The position numbers and the translations under genes are program-made. The notes under the pieces were generated by a model. It was not told the origin of the DNA. It did not search any database and saw only the letters and a program-made list of their open reading frames with translations. 64,000 nt of DNA from Leptidea sinapis (Eukaryota > Arthropoda > Insecta > Lepidoptera > Pieridae): contig NC_066280.1 of NCBI RefSeq assembly GCF_905404315.1, positions 13,339,001-13,403,000 of the forward strand, written 5' to 3'. The first letter of the stretch is position 1. Each line of letters begins with the position of its first letter. Positions 33,476 through 45,079 of the stretch are shown piece by piece.

Positions 33476-36400
33476 ATGGATGAGGTGAGTGTTGAGGTTA
33501 TTGTATTTTTGTTGTGTCACAAATCACAATATTGATGCAAGAACGTGTGCACTGTGCGATATTTTTAATGGTTTTGACTTTCAGGAACAAAGCGATCATG
33601 AACTGGAGGGACGGATGTATGCTATGATTCATCATGTAGACCACTCGCTAGCAAACGTTCCTCAAACAAATGATGTCGACGGTAAAATTCCAGTTCATGT
33701 CGACATTACTGCACGAACTACCAACACAGTTCGTCGTTACTGGCACTCAGATACAGACCAGAACACTTCCTATCGAAAAAACAACGCTACATCCCTTAAC
33801 AATGCAAACAACACTGACAAAAATAATCAAAAATCAATAGAAAACTCTCAACCGAAAACCAAATCACAGGATGTAAATCAGCCTAAATCTGGAACGACTC
33901 AATCAAAATCGAGTATGATACCGAGTAACCAGAATATTTCAGTTACAAAAGAGGAGAAAAACAATCTACCAACATCAGATTTATCAATGTTTCAGCATCC
34001 TGTTCCAAACAATCTTACTAAAACCATTGAAATATTAGAAAATGATGATTGTAAACCTGTTGAGCTTCAATCAAGCGATGAGGATGAGGTTATTGAAATA
34101 GAACTGCCACCAAAACCCACAATTACTATTGAGAGTTCAGATGAAGATGATGTTAAAGTTTCTTTTGAATCACCTCAGAAAGAAAACAGGCCTAACAATT
34201 TGTCAGAAAAAGTTGTTACAGATAGAGGTGTGTCTGCTAGCCCTGTACCGTCAATTGTCTCATCTGTCTCTGATGAGTTTATACGTAGTGATTGTATTGC
34301 ATTAAATATATCATCCCGAAATGCAAATAATCAGAGTTTTGATTTTAGCCTACATGGCTCTGACTTACTTGACCAAACACCATCGAAGAAAAAAAAGAGA
34401 AAGAGAAACAAAGATAGTGCCACCTCAACACCTATTGCTGATCAATCAACCATTACACCGAATAAAAATTCATTAGAAAGTTGCTTCGCAACTCCAAAAA
34501 GTAAAGCCAAGAAAAAGAAGAAATCCAAAGGAGATAAACAGTCAAGCAAAATTATTCCAATGGCAGATCTATGTGATTCAGACAGCAATCAATCCAATCA
34601 AAATTCATATCTGGTAACGGAAAAGAGTTTACCTAGCATTGATGTTTATGAATCAGACTCAAATCAATCTGAACAGAATGAAACGGGAAAGCCTAATCAA
34701 AAAATATTGCACAAGGAAATTGACACTTCAGACAGCAGTGCTGCGAAAAAATCTGATGAGTCCTGTACTTTATCAATACCTACATATGATTCTGTTATTG
34801 ATCTGACAGAAGCTGAACCTGTTATAAATGAAAGCATTGTTATGGCTAATGTTATGGGATTCCCTGATAATGATACAATTGATGTTATTGATGATCATAA
34901 CAAACTGGGATCAACAAAGATACCTTCAATATTATGTGAAGATCTTGACTTTGATAATTTGAAGGGTAAAAATAATGTTAATAAACATCATAGATTCTCT
35001 TTGACAACACTCAGACAAGAAATGGAGAAATTTTACAATGAGAGTTGGGGTGGAGAGAACTTTAACCATAGGGAAATACAGAAGAATATGTCACGTAAGT
35101 TTCCAAACTGTTCATTCATTCATACACTCCCACTTTGTACCCGTTGGGGTAGGCAGAGACTATTGTCTCTTGCTTCTATCCTTACAAACCTCACACGCTT
35201 CCTCTACATTCATTACTCTTTCATACACACTCCCTGGTTGTGGATGCTTCGGACCTTTCCTTTTCTCAAAACATCCCCAATTTGGTCAAAAGAATGTCCT
35301 AAGAGGTCTCCCGTGACTGACTTGCCCACACACACTTGCCTTATATATTTGATGTGTCATTCTTTCTTCACTCATTCGCTCCTCCTGTCCAAACCATTTC
35401 AGCATTCACAACATCCTCTTTCAAACTATACACACTTGTATTACCTTATTCGGAATTCTGTCACTCAGTCTTACTCCACACATACTTAGCAGTGATCACA
35501 TCTCAACTGTGTTAATTCTGCTTTTATGCTGTCACTTCGATATATTAACATGGCAACAAACACTCCATTATGTACAGCCATTCGCGCTTCTATTGGCACT
35601 GTTCCTGTTCCTCTAGTTTTATTGTTGATGATTAGATTGATGAGCTTAAACTGCAACTTCATCTATAATGCTACATCGTTGGATGCCGTAGTCTATTTTG
35701 TTTTGATAACTCAAGCAAAGCAGATTGTTTGTGAAATTTATATGTCTAGGAAGTGTCTTGCTGTTAGACAACCTATAAAAACAGGCCAGGAATATTACTT
35801 TTGTGTTTAACAAGCTATGTCTTACACTTGCGATTTGTATGACTCTTTGAGTTTGTGTGCGTGAATTTCTGAACTATTTTCAAAAATTCACATTAGTTCC
35901 AAAATCTATTTTTACGACCTTTTCACAACATATCTAAATGTATTAATGATCTAAGATTATAACCTATTATATGAAATACATATTTTTAACCCTTCGTGTA
36001 TATTTTTAACATGTTATAACATAGATAGCTTAAAATTAGGATAATTTGAGTGAATGTATCTGAAAGCTATTGAAACAAACCAAGCAAAAAAAAAACAATC
36101 TTATAAACAAATTAAGTTAAGAGCTTGGTGAGGGAATAGTGTGCCATACAGCACTCTTAGTTTTGGTATCTGAAAAATCTAGTGCTTTGGGGACTGCTGA
36201 TTTCGGAAGGTTAATAAACAGTGTTATTTTCATCATGATTATTCAAACCATTTTTAATTGTTACTTGGAAACAAACTATTTTATTCCATTGCATAAAAAT
36301 ATTGTAACGGTAGTGTCTGTCAGTTTATATATTTATATTATACATAGCATTAAATAAATTTTGGAGATTATTAAAAATGCTGACTAATTGAACAACTTCT

Positions 36401-39400
36401 ATAGAGCTTTCAGCATAAACTTGGTCATACATTTTTGTTAAAATGTTACCCTCCTCTTGTACCATTTAAGAAGTATTTTCTAAGTGATCTTTTAAAATAT
36501 TTGATTGGTTCATCTAAATAAATGTTTTTCTTGAAAATAACCATGCTGTTGTACACCAATTTTAATCGACTCCTGAATTCCAACTTCTCATGACATGCCA
36601 CAAATTAGGATATCATCCCTACAACTTGAATGTGTGGCGGTCCTCCACAGTGTGTTTTTCAAAGCTTTCTTCCTCGTACTACAAAGCTGTAGAATGAGCT
36701 TAATACGACTACTTTAAAAAAAAGTACACCTTCCTTAAAGTCCTCTGGTGATTCCTCTGGTGTTGCAAGAGAATGTGGGCGGTGGTGTCACTTAACACCA
36801 GGTGACCCGTACGCTCGTTTGTCCTCCTTTAATATAAACAAAATCGCATGTCCTCGTTCTATTGTATAAAGTTGTCGACAATCAGCACTCCACAGACGGC
36901 AAGTCTTTGTATACCGCCAGACTTGTCGCTCTATGTGATTCGCTATGTGCTAGATATACTATCTACTGATATATCAAATTTTGAGCTCCTCCGCTTTATA
37001 TCATAAAGCTTGGCTTCTTTCTTTTTTTTCTGTTTTTGTACTTTTCCATGTACTTACATATATACATTAATTAACACTTCACAAAACTGAAATGAGATGG
37101 AGAGGCATCTAATATATAAAAATATTTTAAGTTAGTATTTGGTCCTGTTAACTCTAAAACCTTTATTGGGATTCCCAGTTATTGGGCATGAGACCTCTTT
37201 TCTAAAATAGACTGATACCTTACATTAGCCAAATTTCTTTAAAAATCCTATCTCTAGTTATTCCCCTTTTTTTTTACTTACATACATCCTACCAACCTAT
37301 TATTTCTTATAAGTAGGTACACATAACACAACTTAAACAGTATTTTGAAAGATTCCAATAAGAACTTCGTTAATTATAGCAGTCGTATTTTAGAGCTCAA
37401 CCCCCAAAAACAGTTTTCGTTTATGTCGACCCCTGGAAATTAGATGTTAATTCCTCGAATTTTTCTAGGTGACAAAAGCCTATGGGTTATTGACCCCAAG
37501 GACCGAATGCCAGCTATGGGGAAAAGGAAAACGACGTAAGTATACCCTATATAAAAAAAAAAACACTTTACTCATATGAGTATATATCATAGTACTGCGG
37601 ACCCGACAGGCGTTGTCCTGTAAAAAATTGGTCCAGTCGTTTTGGAGTTAGTGCAATTGTGAATCTAAACCATCCTCGAATCCACTTGAACACACGCAAA
37701 AAAATTCATTCAAATCGGTCCAGCCGTTTAGGAGGAGTTCACTGTCAACACACATAGAGAAGAATTTTATGTATAAAGATATAGTAGGCTTTAAACTAGG
37801 TTTATACCAAGTTCAAAGAAATGACACTTATGAATGTTTAAACATTTTTTAAGTGAGACTTCTTTAGAATAGTTGTGATTTGTAAAACCGAGACGATTGA
37901 GAAACGAACAGGTAAATGTATGTATGTATGCAGGCGAGAGAATGAGATAGGAAGCATTGATTATTTTACAAATTTATTAAAAAGGTGCACATAACTTCAT
38001 GAGATTTATAACTCAAATAAAATTTTTAAAACAAAATTTTATGAACGATGTGATACTCGATGCTCTTACCAACTGAGCCAACCCTTCGAGTGACGTATCG
38101 ATGATTAAATCTTGTATGCTTTGTTCAACTCTCAGGTAGTGGCTTCATCCACAGGATCTACGTTTGTTTTCAAAATTTTATTTTAATCCCAATAGTGAGG
38201 GTTATCACTTTGAAACAAGAGCGACATCTCAAGTTAATTTCCTAATATGCAAATATTGGGGTTGAGCAGGCTATCAACTGTAAAGTAGTCAGACGCGCAA
38301 ATCCGGCATAATAATGAACACTGCACAGCAGATTTGATTTTCTCAATAAGTTAAAAACTTACAATTATGAAAGTTATATCTAAAGAAAGTTTGTATCATG
38401 CTGATTAAAATAACTAAACATTTTTACTAAAGTACCCTCAACTCGCATTTTAATCGACCAGCAAACTCAATGCTAACGAATTTTTCTGCTTAGACTACAT
38501 TTCATTATTTTCAAGAATGGGGGTAGTCAGATATTTTTATCATTCCTCAAGTTTGCCACAACAACTGCCTTGCAAATTGTGTAAATTACACATACCTACC
38601 ATATACCAGTACCATCTTGGGTCAAGTTGTTTTAAATCTAAGCTTATGTTATCCGGCTTTTTTTTTTGTAATAAAGAGTGTTTGTCGTTCCAGATGCAAC
38701 TATTGTAACCGGGTTGGTCATCGCGACGACACTTGCAGGTTGCGGCCTCCTGTGTGCTACATGTGTGGGTCAGCTGGACACTATGAAACAAGATGCCCTC
38801 GGAAGATTTGTGTTAATGTATGTATTTGTTATTGGACCACTTATTTTACCAGTGGAAGGCTCCTTTGCACCAGATGCCGGCTAGATTATGGGTACCACAA
38901 CGGCGACTATTTCTGCCGTGAAGCAGTAATGTGTAAACAGTACTGTGTTTCGGTCTGAAGTAGCTAGTGAAATTACTGGGCAACTGAGACTTGACATCTT
39001 ATGTCTCAGGGTGACGAGAGCAGTTGTAGTGCCGCTCAGAATTTTTGGGTTTTTTAATAATCTTGAGCGGCACCCCATTCTAATGGGCAGGGCATATCAT
39101 TTACCATCTGCTGAACGTCCTGCTCGTCTCGTCTCTTATGTTCATAATTAAAAAACATGGAAGATTAAGACAAACGAGCAAACGGGTCACCTGATGTGTC
39201 ATAAGTGATAACCGCCGCCTACATCCTCCTGCAATACCAGAGAAATCACAGGAGCTTAGATCTTTTAAAAAAATTGTACCGATGAAAAAAATAAAAACCA
39301 AAATGCTGCATCAAACTATGAAAATTACAAATTGAACTCAGAGCTCTTTGCAGACTTTTGATATTTCTATACCCACAAAGTCTTAACATATTTTTATATA

Positions 39401-42400
39401 TAATTTTCAAAGAATATTTAGGTCTTCTTAAAGATTATCTGTTAATATTTTTTTAATTTAACCCAATCTTGTTGGCTTGATAAAAACTCTCATATTTTTC
39501 AGTAGGATGTATTACATTATATTATTTCTTACTAGCCGGTCCCGCCAGCTTCGCTGGGCGAATTTTAAAAGGAAATAAATTAATGAAGGAATGTTGGAAT
39601 TCGAAAAATACGTAGCCATAAACCATCTAGGATAATTTTCGCATCGAATGGTGGTAGTTTCATGTCGATACTATCTCAGTGGTTGCGGCGTGAAAGAGCC
39701 TCAAACAAAGACCATTTTCATTATATATATGTATATATATATATATATAATATACTAGCTGACCCAGCAAACGTTGTATTGCCGATATTAAAATCGCGAT
39801 ACAAAAGTAACTGTTGATCGTAGATGGGTAAAAATTTGAAGTTGTATGTATTTTTAATGCCACATTATAAAAATATAAAAATAAAAAATTTCGTCCAAAA
39901 ATTAAAAAAAAAAATTAGAGGTGAACAACTCTTATTACATAGGGGCATGAAAAATAGATGTTGGCCGATTCTCAGACCTACTAATATGCTCACAAAATTT
40001 CATGAGAATCGGTCAAGCCGTTTCGGAGGAGTACGGGAACGAACATTGTGATACGAGAATTTTATATATAAGATATACTAGCTGACCCAGCTAACGTTGA
40101 CACGAGAATTTTATATATTAGATATATAGATTTCGAACGTAACTTTGAATGTTGCTTGCAGTGCGGCTCGCCGAATCACGTGTACTCGAATATGTGCCGC
40201 AACTGTTCCAATTGGAACTACGTAAAGTGTTGCGAGTGCGGCCAAGTAGGACACCCGGCCAGCCACTGCCCTGACTTCTGGAGACGATATCACAACACGG
40301 TAAGGTTCTGCATAAATATTTGTACAGTGAAGACTCATTGTCATAGAATGCTTTACATCCTGGCCAGCTCCACATGGAGTACATTTCTACGGGCGGATGC
40401 TCTCCAATACCAGCTGTTTCAGTTTACTGTATAAAAAAAAGTGTAGCAAAAGTTATCTGTGGTCATGTCCTCTTCTATTTGTGTATTCGCTTGTTGCAAT
40501 AATTCATTAAATACCGTAGAATCTGCATCTCCAGTAGATGAAGTTTGGTCAGGTTAATACCAACAGCTGAAACTTCAAAATCAGAAATTTCACTCTAGTA
40601 CTCTCTAAGTAGAATGCTTTATTGTTAATCATTGGTTAACTAACGTTCCCCAATAGCTAGCTGTGCACGATGATGCTGTTATGGCAATAGGCATGTTGTC
40701 AGCCGCCTTTTTTGAGGATTGGATGTACTAAGACTTTCATGAGTTTAGTTTAAAATACCTTGGGATGGGATGGCATGGGAGTATTGAAAGTTGTTGCTGA
40801 TAGACAAAAAGAGTGCCCAGAAGATTAGGTTTCCCTTTTGTTGTATAGGCCACGATCTCATTCACCGTGTGTAGTGAAGGAAGGGGATATTTATATGCCT
40901 GCAACAGACATTGCCATTACTATACCGATTATAGTACTGGATATGTCGTACACAATGGGTATTCATGTTGTGCATGATCTCATTGCGTTAACCAGTGCTG
41001 AAGGAAACTTGTATCTTAATCTGTCTTCAAGTTCTCTCTTATGAAGAAGGAGAATTGTCAGTGCCCAGTTCCTACTCTCTGAACGGTTCGAATGATTTGC
41101 TTAGTATAGAACTGTTGTTACACACAAGCGAGCATGGGTGGCAGTGTTCATTTACAATAACCATAACTACTGCCCATGTCCGTCTATTCCATAAAAAGCT
41201 GTTGAAATTAAATAATTTTAGGTCGTACAGTGTTCTCTGAAATTGCCATTATTGATATCTTTCATAATACGTTTCAGATCGACTCGAACATGCCACTTGA
41301 AGAAAATCATTTCAACAAAAAGCATTACCAAATGTACTGCAGCGGATGCACCCGTCGCGGACATCTCGTCCACATGTGTCGAGTTTCGTTACCATTTTCT
41401 GGTCTTCCTATAAATACACCGTATGTGCACAATTACCGACCAGTATACCCTCCAACTGCGTCAGAGAATATCGATCCCAATAAACAATCTGATGACAGCA
41501 CTCAGCAAAATAATTTATCTTCAACTCCACGAACTGAGCGTCAAAAAAGGCAGTCGAAATCTCCCGTCGTTCACGACAGCCACCTTAATAAAAAAAGGAA
41601 GAACAGTTTTGCTGAATCAAATGAAGCTACAAGATGTACAAAGAGCCCTTTGAATAAATCCTTGAAAAATAACAAAGACCAGATTCAGAAAACTCATGAG
41701 AACGATATTGAAACAACCAATCAAACAGAAGAAGAGAAACTCACAGTAAGTGCTGGCACTGATCATGACAAAGCACCTGATTTTATACCTATATTTTCAG
41801 CGAATCACGACAAGAGAGGACAAGTTATTCAAGACAATGAAGTATCTGATACAAGTGAGGTTATTACCTCATCAAGAATTTATTTAGCTAAAGATGTCAA
41901 GGAGGCTTTAACTACCGATGATGGTAAAATGTGGCTGGAGGAAGCTGCTGTCAGAAATAACATAACTGTTGAAAATAATTCAGATGATAATCTGTTTATA
42001 AGTGTGAAAGGCACAGTAGGGAACCAAGAAGCTTTTCAATCCGAATTAAAAGAATGGAGAGATGTAAATAATAAAAAGGAAAAGAATCAATCCCTATTTG
42101 ATACACCTACTAATAAGCAACCAGACCTTTGTAATGGTATACCAAAAAACAGAAATGAATTATTACGAAAGTTAACTAAAGCTTTAGATTCACTTAAAAA
42201 TGATATAGGTGATCCAAATTTCTTATACAAAGAGTTGCTGTACCATCAGAAAAAGCACAAAGATATTTTAAAAATGAAAGTCATCAGTACTAAGCAGTTG
42301 GCGAATAATCGAATTAATATAAATGGAATGCTTAGAAGGCTTAATATGATATTACTTGGTCAAGCTGGTCTGGCCGATGGTGCTGAACATTTGCACGAAC

Positions 42401-42912
42401 TCCATTTATTACAAGATAAACTTACAAACCTAAGAAATAAAAATGTGTCTAAGACTATGCGTGACGAAATAGGTGAACACTTTCACTGTATATTTACGGC
42501 CATACCGAGAAATGACTATGCAGATCTCCTTAACAAATACTATATTAGTAAATATGGTTCAACAATGTATACGAAACAAAATGATCCTGTCAAAATGAGC
42601 CCAAAGTTGAAAAATAAATCTGTTAATTTGAAACGGAAATTCCGATTGGACGTTACCGCCGAAGTCAACTCTAATTGTAAACCGTTGAAAGTACAGAAAG
42701 AATTGAAAAAGTTGGACTCCTTTCGCCAAAGGTTACTTCAAACGAAAACAAGTGATGCCGCCTTAAGAAAAAAACGGTTGATGTTGATGAAAAAACTTAT
42801 AGGATGCATGTCTGTACTGGATCAATGTAATCATTTGCCTCCTAAAATCAAAAAGAGAATTATAAAAATACAAGATCAAGCACAGACATTCTTTATACTA
42901 TCGAAGTTATAG
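33476..42912 (+). CDS. ZCCHC7: ZCCHC7/Air-like CCHC zinc-knuckle protein, TRAMP complex subunit type, six exons
   Basis: Exons 33,476-33,484 (MDE), 33,585-35,094, 37,469-37,535, 38,694-38,817, 40,162-40,299 and 41,278-42,912 join with GT-AG ends and consistent phases (0, 1, 2, 0, 0) into 1,160 residues. Residues 1 to about 500 are low-complexity, Ser/Asp-rich and basic by turns (PSKKKKRKRNK, KSKAKKKKKSK nuclear-signal-like). Then comes SLWVIDPKDRMP and five zinc knuckles: CNYCNRVGHRDDTC, CYMCGSAGHYETRC, CVNCGSPNHVYSNMC (split by an intron), CCECGQVGHPASHC with FWRRYHNT, and CSGCTRRGHLVHMC. This five-knuckle order with the W-R-x-Y-H word is the pattern of ZCCHC7 and yeast Air1/2, which bind RNA and hold the Trf4-type polymerase in nuclear RNA surveillance. 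The C-terminal 450 residues are charged and helical-looking, of unknown role. An AATAAA follows near 43,072. Confidence 0.88.
35110..35560 (-). mobile_element. RTE-like LINE fragment in ZCCHC7-like intron 2
   Basis: Antisense of a LINE ORF2 C-terminal segment. The same ordered words ('cttctatccttacaaacctc', 'cttcctctacattcattact', 'cacatactta/tacgtagtgatc') recur at 62,405-62,825. The plus-strand open frame that runs on from exon 2 to 35,489 is an accident of this insertion: the donor GTAAGT at 35,095 ends the exon. Confidence 0.7.
35740..35990 (+). repeat. Dispersed repeat R-x, copy 2
   Basis: Counterpart of 27,890-28,130: 'cttgctgttagacaacctat', 'aacaagctatgtcttacact', 'cgatttgtatgactctttga'. 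No open frame. Confidence 0.6.
36575..36845 (+). mobile_element. LINE family 1 3' fragment in ZCCHC7-like intron 2
   Basis: Words of the family 3' end from 'gacatgccacaaattaggat' to 'gacccgtacgctcgtttgtc', with several deletions. Confidence 0.8.
36846..37468. other. Intron 2 remainder, no element recognised
   Basis: AT-rich; ends in a pyrimidine tract and the acceptor of exon 3 (ttttctag). Confidence 0.4.
37640..37790 (+). repeat. Retroelement tail-like repeat in intron 3
   Basis: Contains 'aaatcggtccagccgtttag', 'gaggagttcac' and 'gaattttatgtataaagat', the typical tail words of insect RTE/SINE-type repeats. Comparable tails are at 18,870-18,960 and 39,960-40,080. Confidence 0.5.
38030..38295. 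mobile_element. tRNA-SINE remnants in opposed orientation (intron 3)
   Basis: 38,041-38,130 carries a shortened tRNA-like head (reversed: TTGGCTCAGTTGGTAAGAGC). It is followed in the same strand by 'gttcaactctcaggtagtgg', and then from 38,215 by the same family tail inverted ('gagcgacatctcaag', 'caaatattggggttgagcag'). Two copies meet tail to tail or one copy is rearranged. Confidence 0.55.
38830..39150 (-). repeat. Dispersed repeat ('cttcacggcagaaatagg' family), inverted copy in intron 4
   Basis: Plus strand reads 'ggctagattatgggtaccac', 'cgactatttctgccgtgaag', 'agctagtgaaattactgggc' and 'gaacgtcctgctcgtctcgt'. These are the reverse complement, in reverse order, of the words at 22,270-22,530. 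It begins 13 bases after exon 4. Confidence 0.6.
39160..39265 (-). mobile_element. LINE family 1 end fragment in intron 4
   Basis: Reversed, it carries 'ctcctgtgatttctctggta', 'ggcggcggttatcactta' and 'ggtgacccgtttgctcgttt'. Confidence 0.75.
39535..40135 (+). repeat. RTE/SINE-type remnants with (TA)n in intron 4
   Basis: Begins 'actagccggtcccgccagct', has a (TA)n block at 39,722-39,755, then 'actagctgacccagcaaacg' (39,762) and a tail 'catgagaatcggtcaagccg'. A second short start 'actagctgacccagctaacg' is at 40,077. Two or more overlapping decayed copies. Confidence 0.5.
40700..41205 (+). mobile_element. Highly decayed LINE family 1 fragments in intron 5
   Basis: 40,800-40,960 resembles the antisense endonuclease part at 13,455-13,560 ('aaaaagagtgcccagaagat' against 'aaaagagtgcacaagagatc'). 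41,060-41,205 resembles the sense 3' end ('cccatgtccgtctattccat'). Confidence 0.4.
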
Positions 42913-43125
42913 ATTTAAGCACATAAATCGACAATGTATGCGCGTTATGGCTACGCGCTTTTTGTAGGTACCGGGAAAGTAGCTATATGGCCCATTTAGT
43001 GATGGACCTGTTTATGTTACACTTTCCCGATTTGGTGTTATTGCACCTAAATAATTGTGCATACGAAAAAAAATAAAGTTAGTGTAAAGCATAATTAAGT
43101 TGTTTTCTTCATGTTCCCTTCATGA
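42913..43125 (+). terminator. 3' UTR and poly(A) signal of the ZCCHC7-like gene
   Basis: AATAAA near 43,071-43,076 follows the stop codon by 160 bases. A possible stem, 'cgggaaagt' with 'actttcccg', lies at 42,972-43,031. Repeat DNA starts soon after. Confidence 0.55.
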
Positions 43126-43134
43126 CTTCAACGA

Positions 43135-44605
43135 AAGTAAAAAATAGAACGATTAAGGTAAAGGTATCTCAAGTAAGGAATTAGAAATTGAACTGTTTTT
43201 GAGCTGCTGTAATATAGATATATTATGTATTACAGAACATTGGCGTAAGAGTCATCAGCTCCAGTTTAGTTTTAGAGAACATAAAGTAGTCAGTTCGTTT
43301 TGTAGAAGTAGGGCAATACATGGAGGTTCCCTAATTATTATTAATGTAAAAATAGAAGAATAAAATAGATTAAAATGTAAAAATAGAAGAGATATTGTTA
43401 ATCTCTCTATAGAACAACTAATTGAGATAGCTTGTATAGAACTAGAGCAATTTATTATTGTAAGTATATACCGCCCCCCCACTGCATCATATGAACAATT
43501 CCAACATAGAATGGAGGAGGTACTATCAAAATTTGGCAAAACTAGCAAGTCAATTATTGTGTGTGGAGATTTTAATATAAACTTGCTTGAACCTTCGGCC
43601 AATTGTACTAGCCTTAAAAATTTATTTCAAAGTTTTAATTTGTTCAATGTATTTTGGGAACCTCCTAGAATCACTTCTACAACAGCAACCTGTTTAGATA
43701 ATATTTTTACAGATGTTACTATTACTAGAAAACTCATAATTAATAATCTTCAGTCCGACCATAGTGGGCAACTTATAAAAGTAAATACAAGATTGGACAA
43801 TGTCAGACTAAAAAAGGTGACGATTATACCAGTTACGGGTAGCCGTCTTGAGAGGTTTAGAAATAATTTGGTAAATACGATACCATTTTTACACTGTGGT
43901 GAAACTGCTAATTTTCACTATAACTTAGTCTTCAATTCCTTCTGTGAGGAATTTGGCAGGATTTTTACTCCAGTAACGGTGACAGTAAACAACAAACATA
44001 GTTTTCATGATTGGGCAACAATGGGTATCCAAAAAAGTCGTAAACGCTTATATGACCATTATTATGAGAAAGATTACAATAATAGTGAAGAATTTAAAAT
44101 ATATGTAAAAAAATACTCCAAGCTCTTTAAAGTAGTTTGTCATGAAGCGAAAACACGTTTCATTGCAGATAAAATTAAAAACAGTAATAATAAAGTAAAA
44201 GCGACTTGGAGTGTAATTAACAATGAAACTAGTAGATCGAAGTGCCGTAACACCTCTATCTGTTTAAATATTAATAATCGCGTTATAAATTCGGAAATAG
44301 AAATTGCAAATGAATTTGATAAATACTTCTCCGAAATCCCGATTATCACGACCAAAGACCTTAACTCTTCGCCAAAAGCAGCATATGATATGCTTAAATT
44401 ACACGTACCAGTATCTTCCGCTGATTTGAAATTTAAGTATGTTACAGGTAGCGATATAGTAAAAATCTTCTAATTAATTAACCTTTAAAATACAAAAGAC
44501 CTATGGGGCCATTCGACTAATATTGTAAAATACATACTTGACATTATAGCACCTGAATTAGCAAAAATATTTAATGAATGCATAGATGAGGGTGTGTTCC
44601 CTGAC
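43135..44605 (+). mobile_element. Jockey-like LINE (host of BEL), 5' part
   Basis: Starts inside the endonuclease: frame-broken DILCITEHWRKSH near 43,215-43,260, followed by the open frame 43,511-44,473 with CGDFNINLLEPS and the closing EN motif LQSDHSGQLIKV. After a linker region the readable frame runs to IFNECIDEGVFPD, where it is cut by the BEL element. The next residue in the target, L-M-K-Y-S-K, is found at 52,027 on the far side of the insertion. The 5' end is missing. Confidence 0.85.
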
Positions 44606-44865
44606 TGAACGAAAAGTGACCCTATAGGGGAACACTTTAACTACCACTCCCGATTCGCGGTAAAAAGCACTGAGGGGTTTAGCTAGTTAAACCAGCCTTG
44701 TACTATCAAATATTTTATTACTAATTGAACTATAATTATTTTACATACTAGACATTTTGCGAAAATTATTAATAGTGCGTTTTAAGAACTAACTAATTTT
44801 ACATACCGCCACCTATGCTGAACTTATAGAACTAATCACAACGATCAAGCGATCTGTCGTGAACA
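44606..44865 (-). repeat. BEL/Pao 3' LTR
   Basis: 260 bases, TG...CA ends on minus. Differs from the 5' LTR by a few substitutions and small indels (for example around 44,637-44,665), which fits an insertion that is not very recent. Confidence 0.9.
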
Positions 44866-45079
44866 TACCGCCCACCAAGGACATTTATTGAGGAAATGTC
44901 CTTATTATCCTAAATCTACCCACCTTAAGCGAGGGTTTTAAATTTAAACAAAATGAAAATAAACAATGTAAACAATATGAACTTAAAACATTTCCTACAA
45001 TTTATACACAAAACATTTGATCTATACTATAATACTAATAATAGCTTAAATCCCTATAAAAATACAAAAATATTGCAAA

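Noticed and set aside
33489..35489. 666-codon plus frame taken as a single-exon gene
   Set aside because: Its first about 32 codons lie in intron 1 and its last about 130 codons are antisense LINE sequence beyond a consensus donor GTAAGT at 35,095. The exon is 33,585-35,094.
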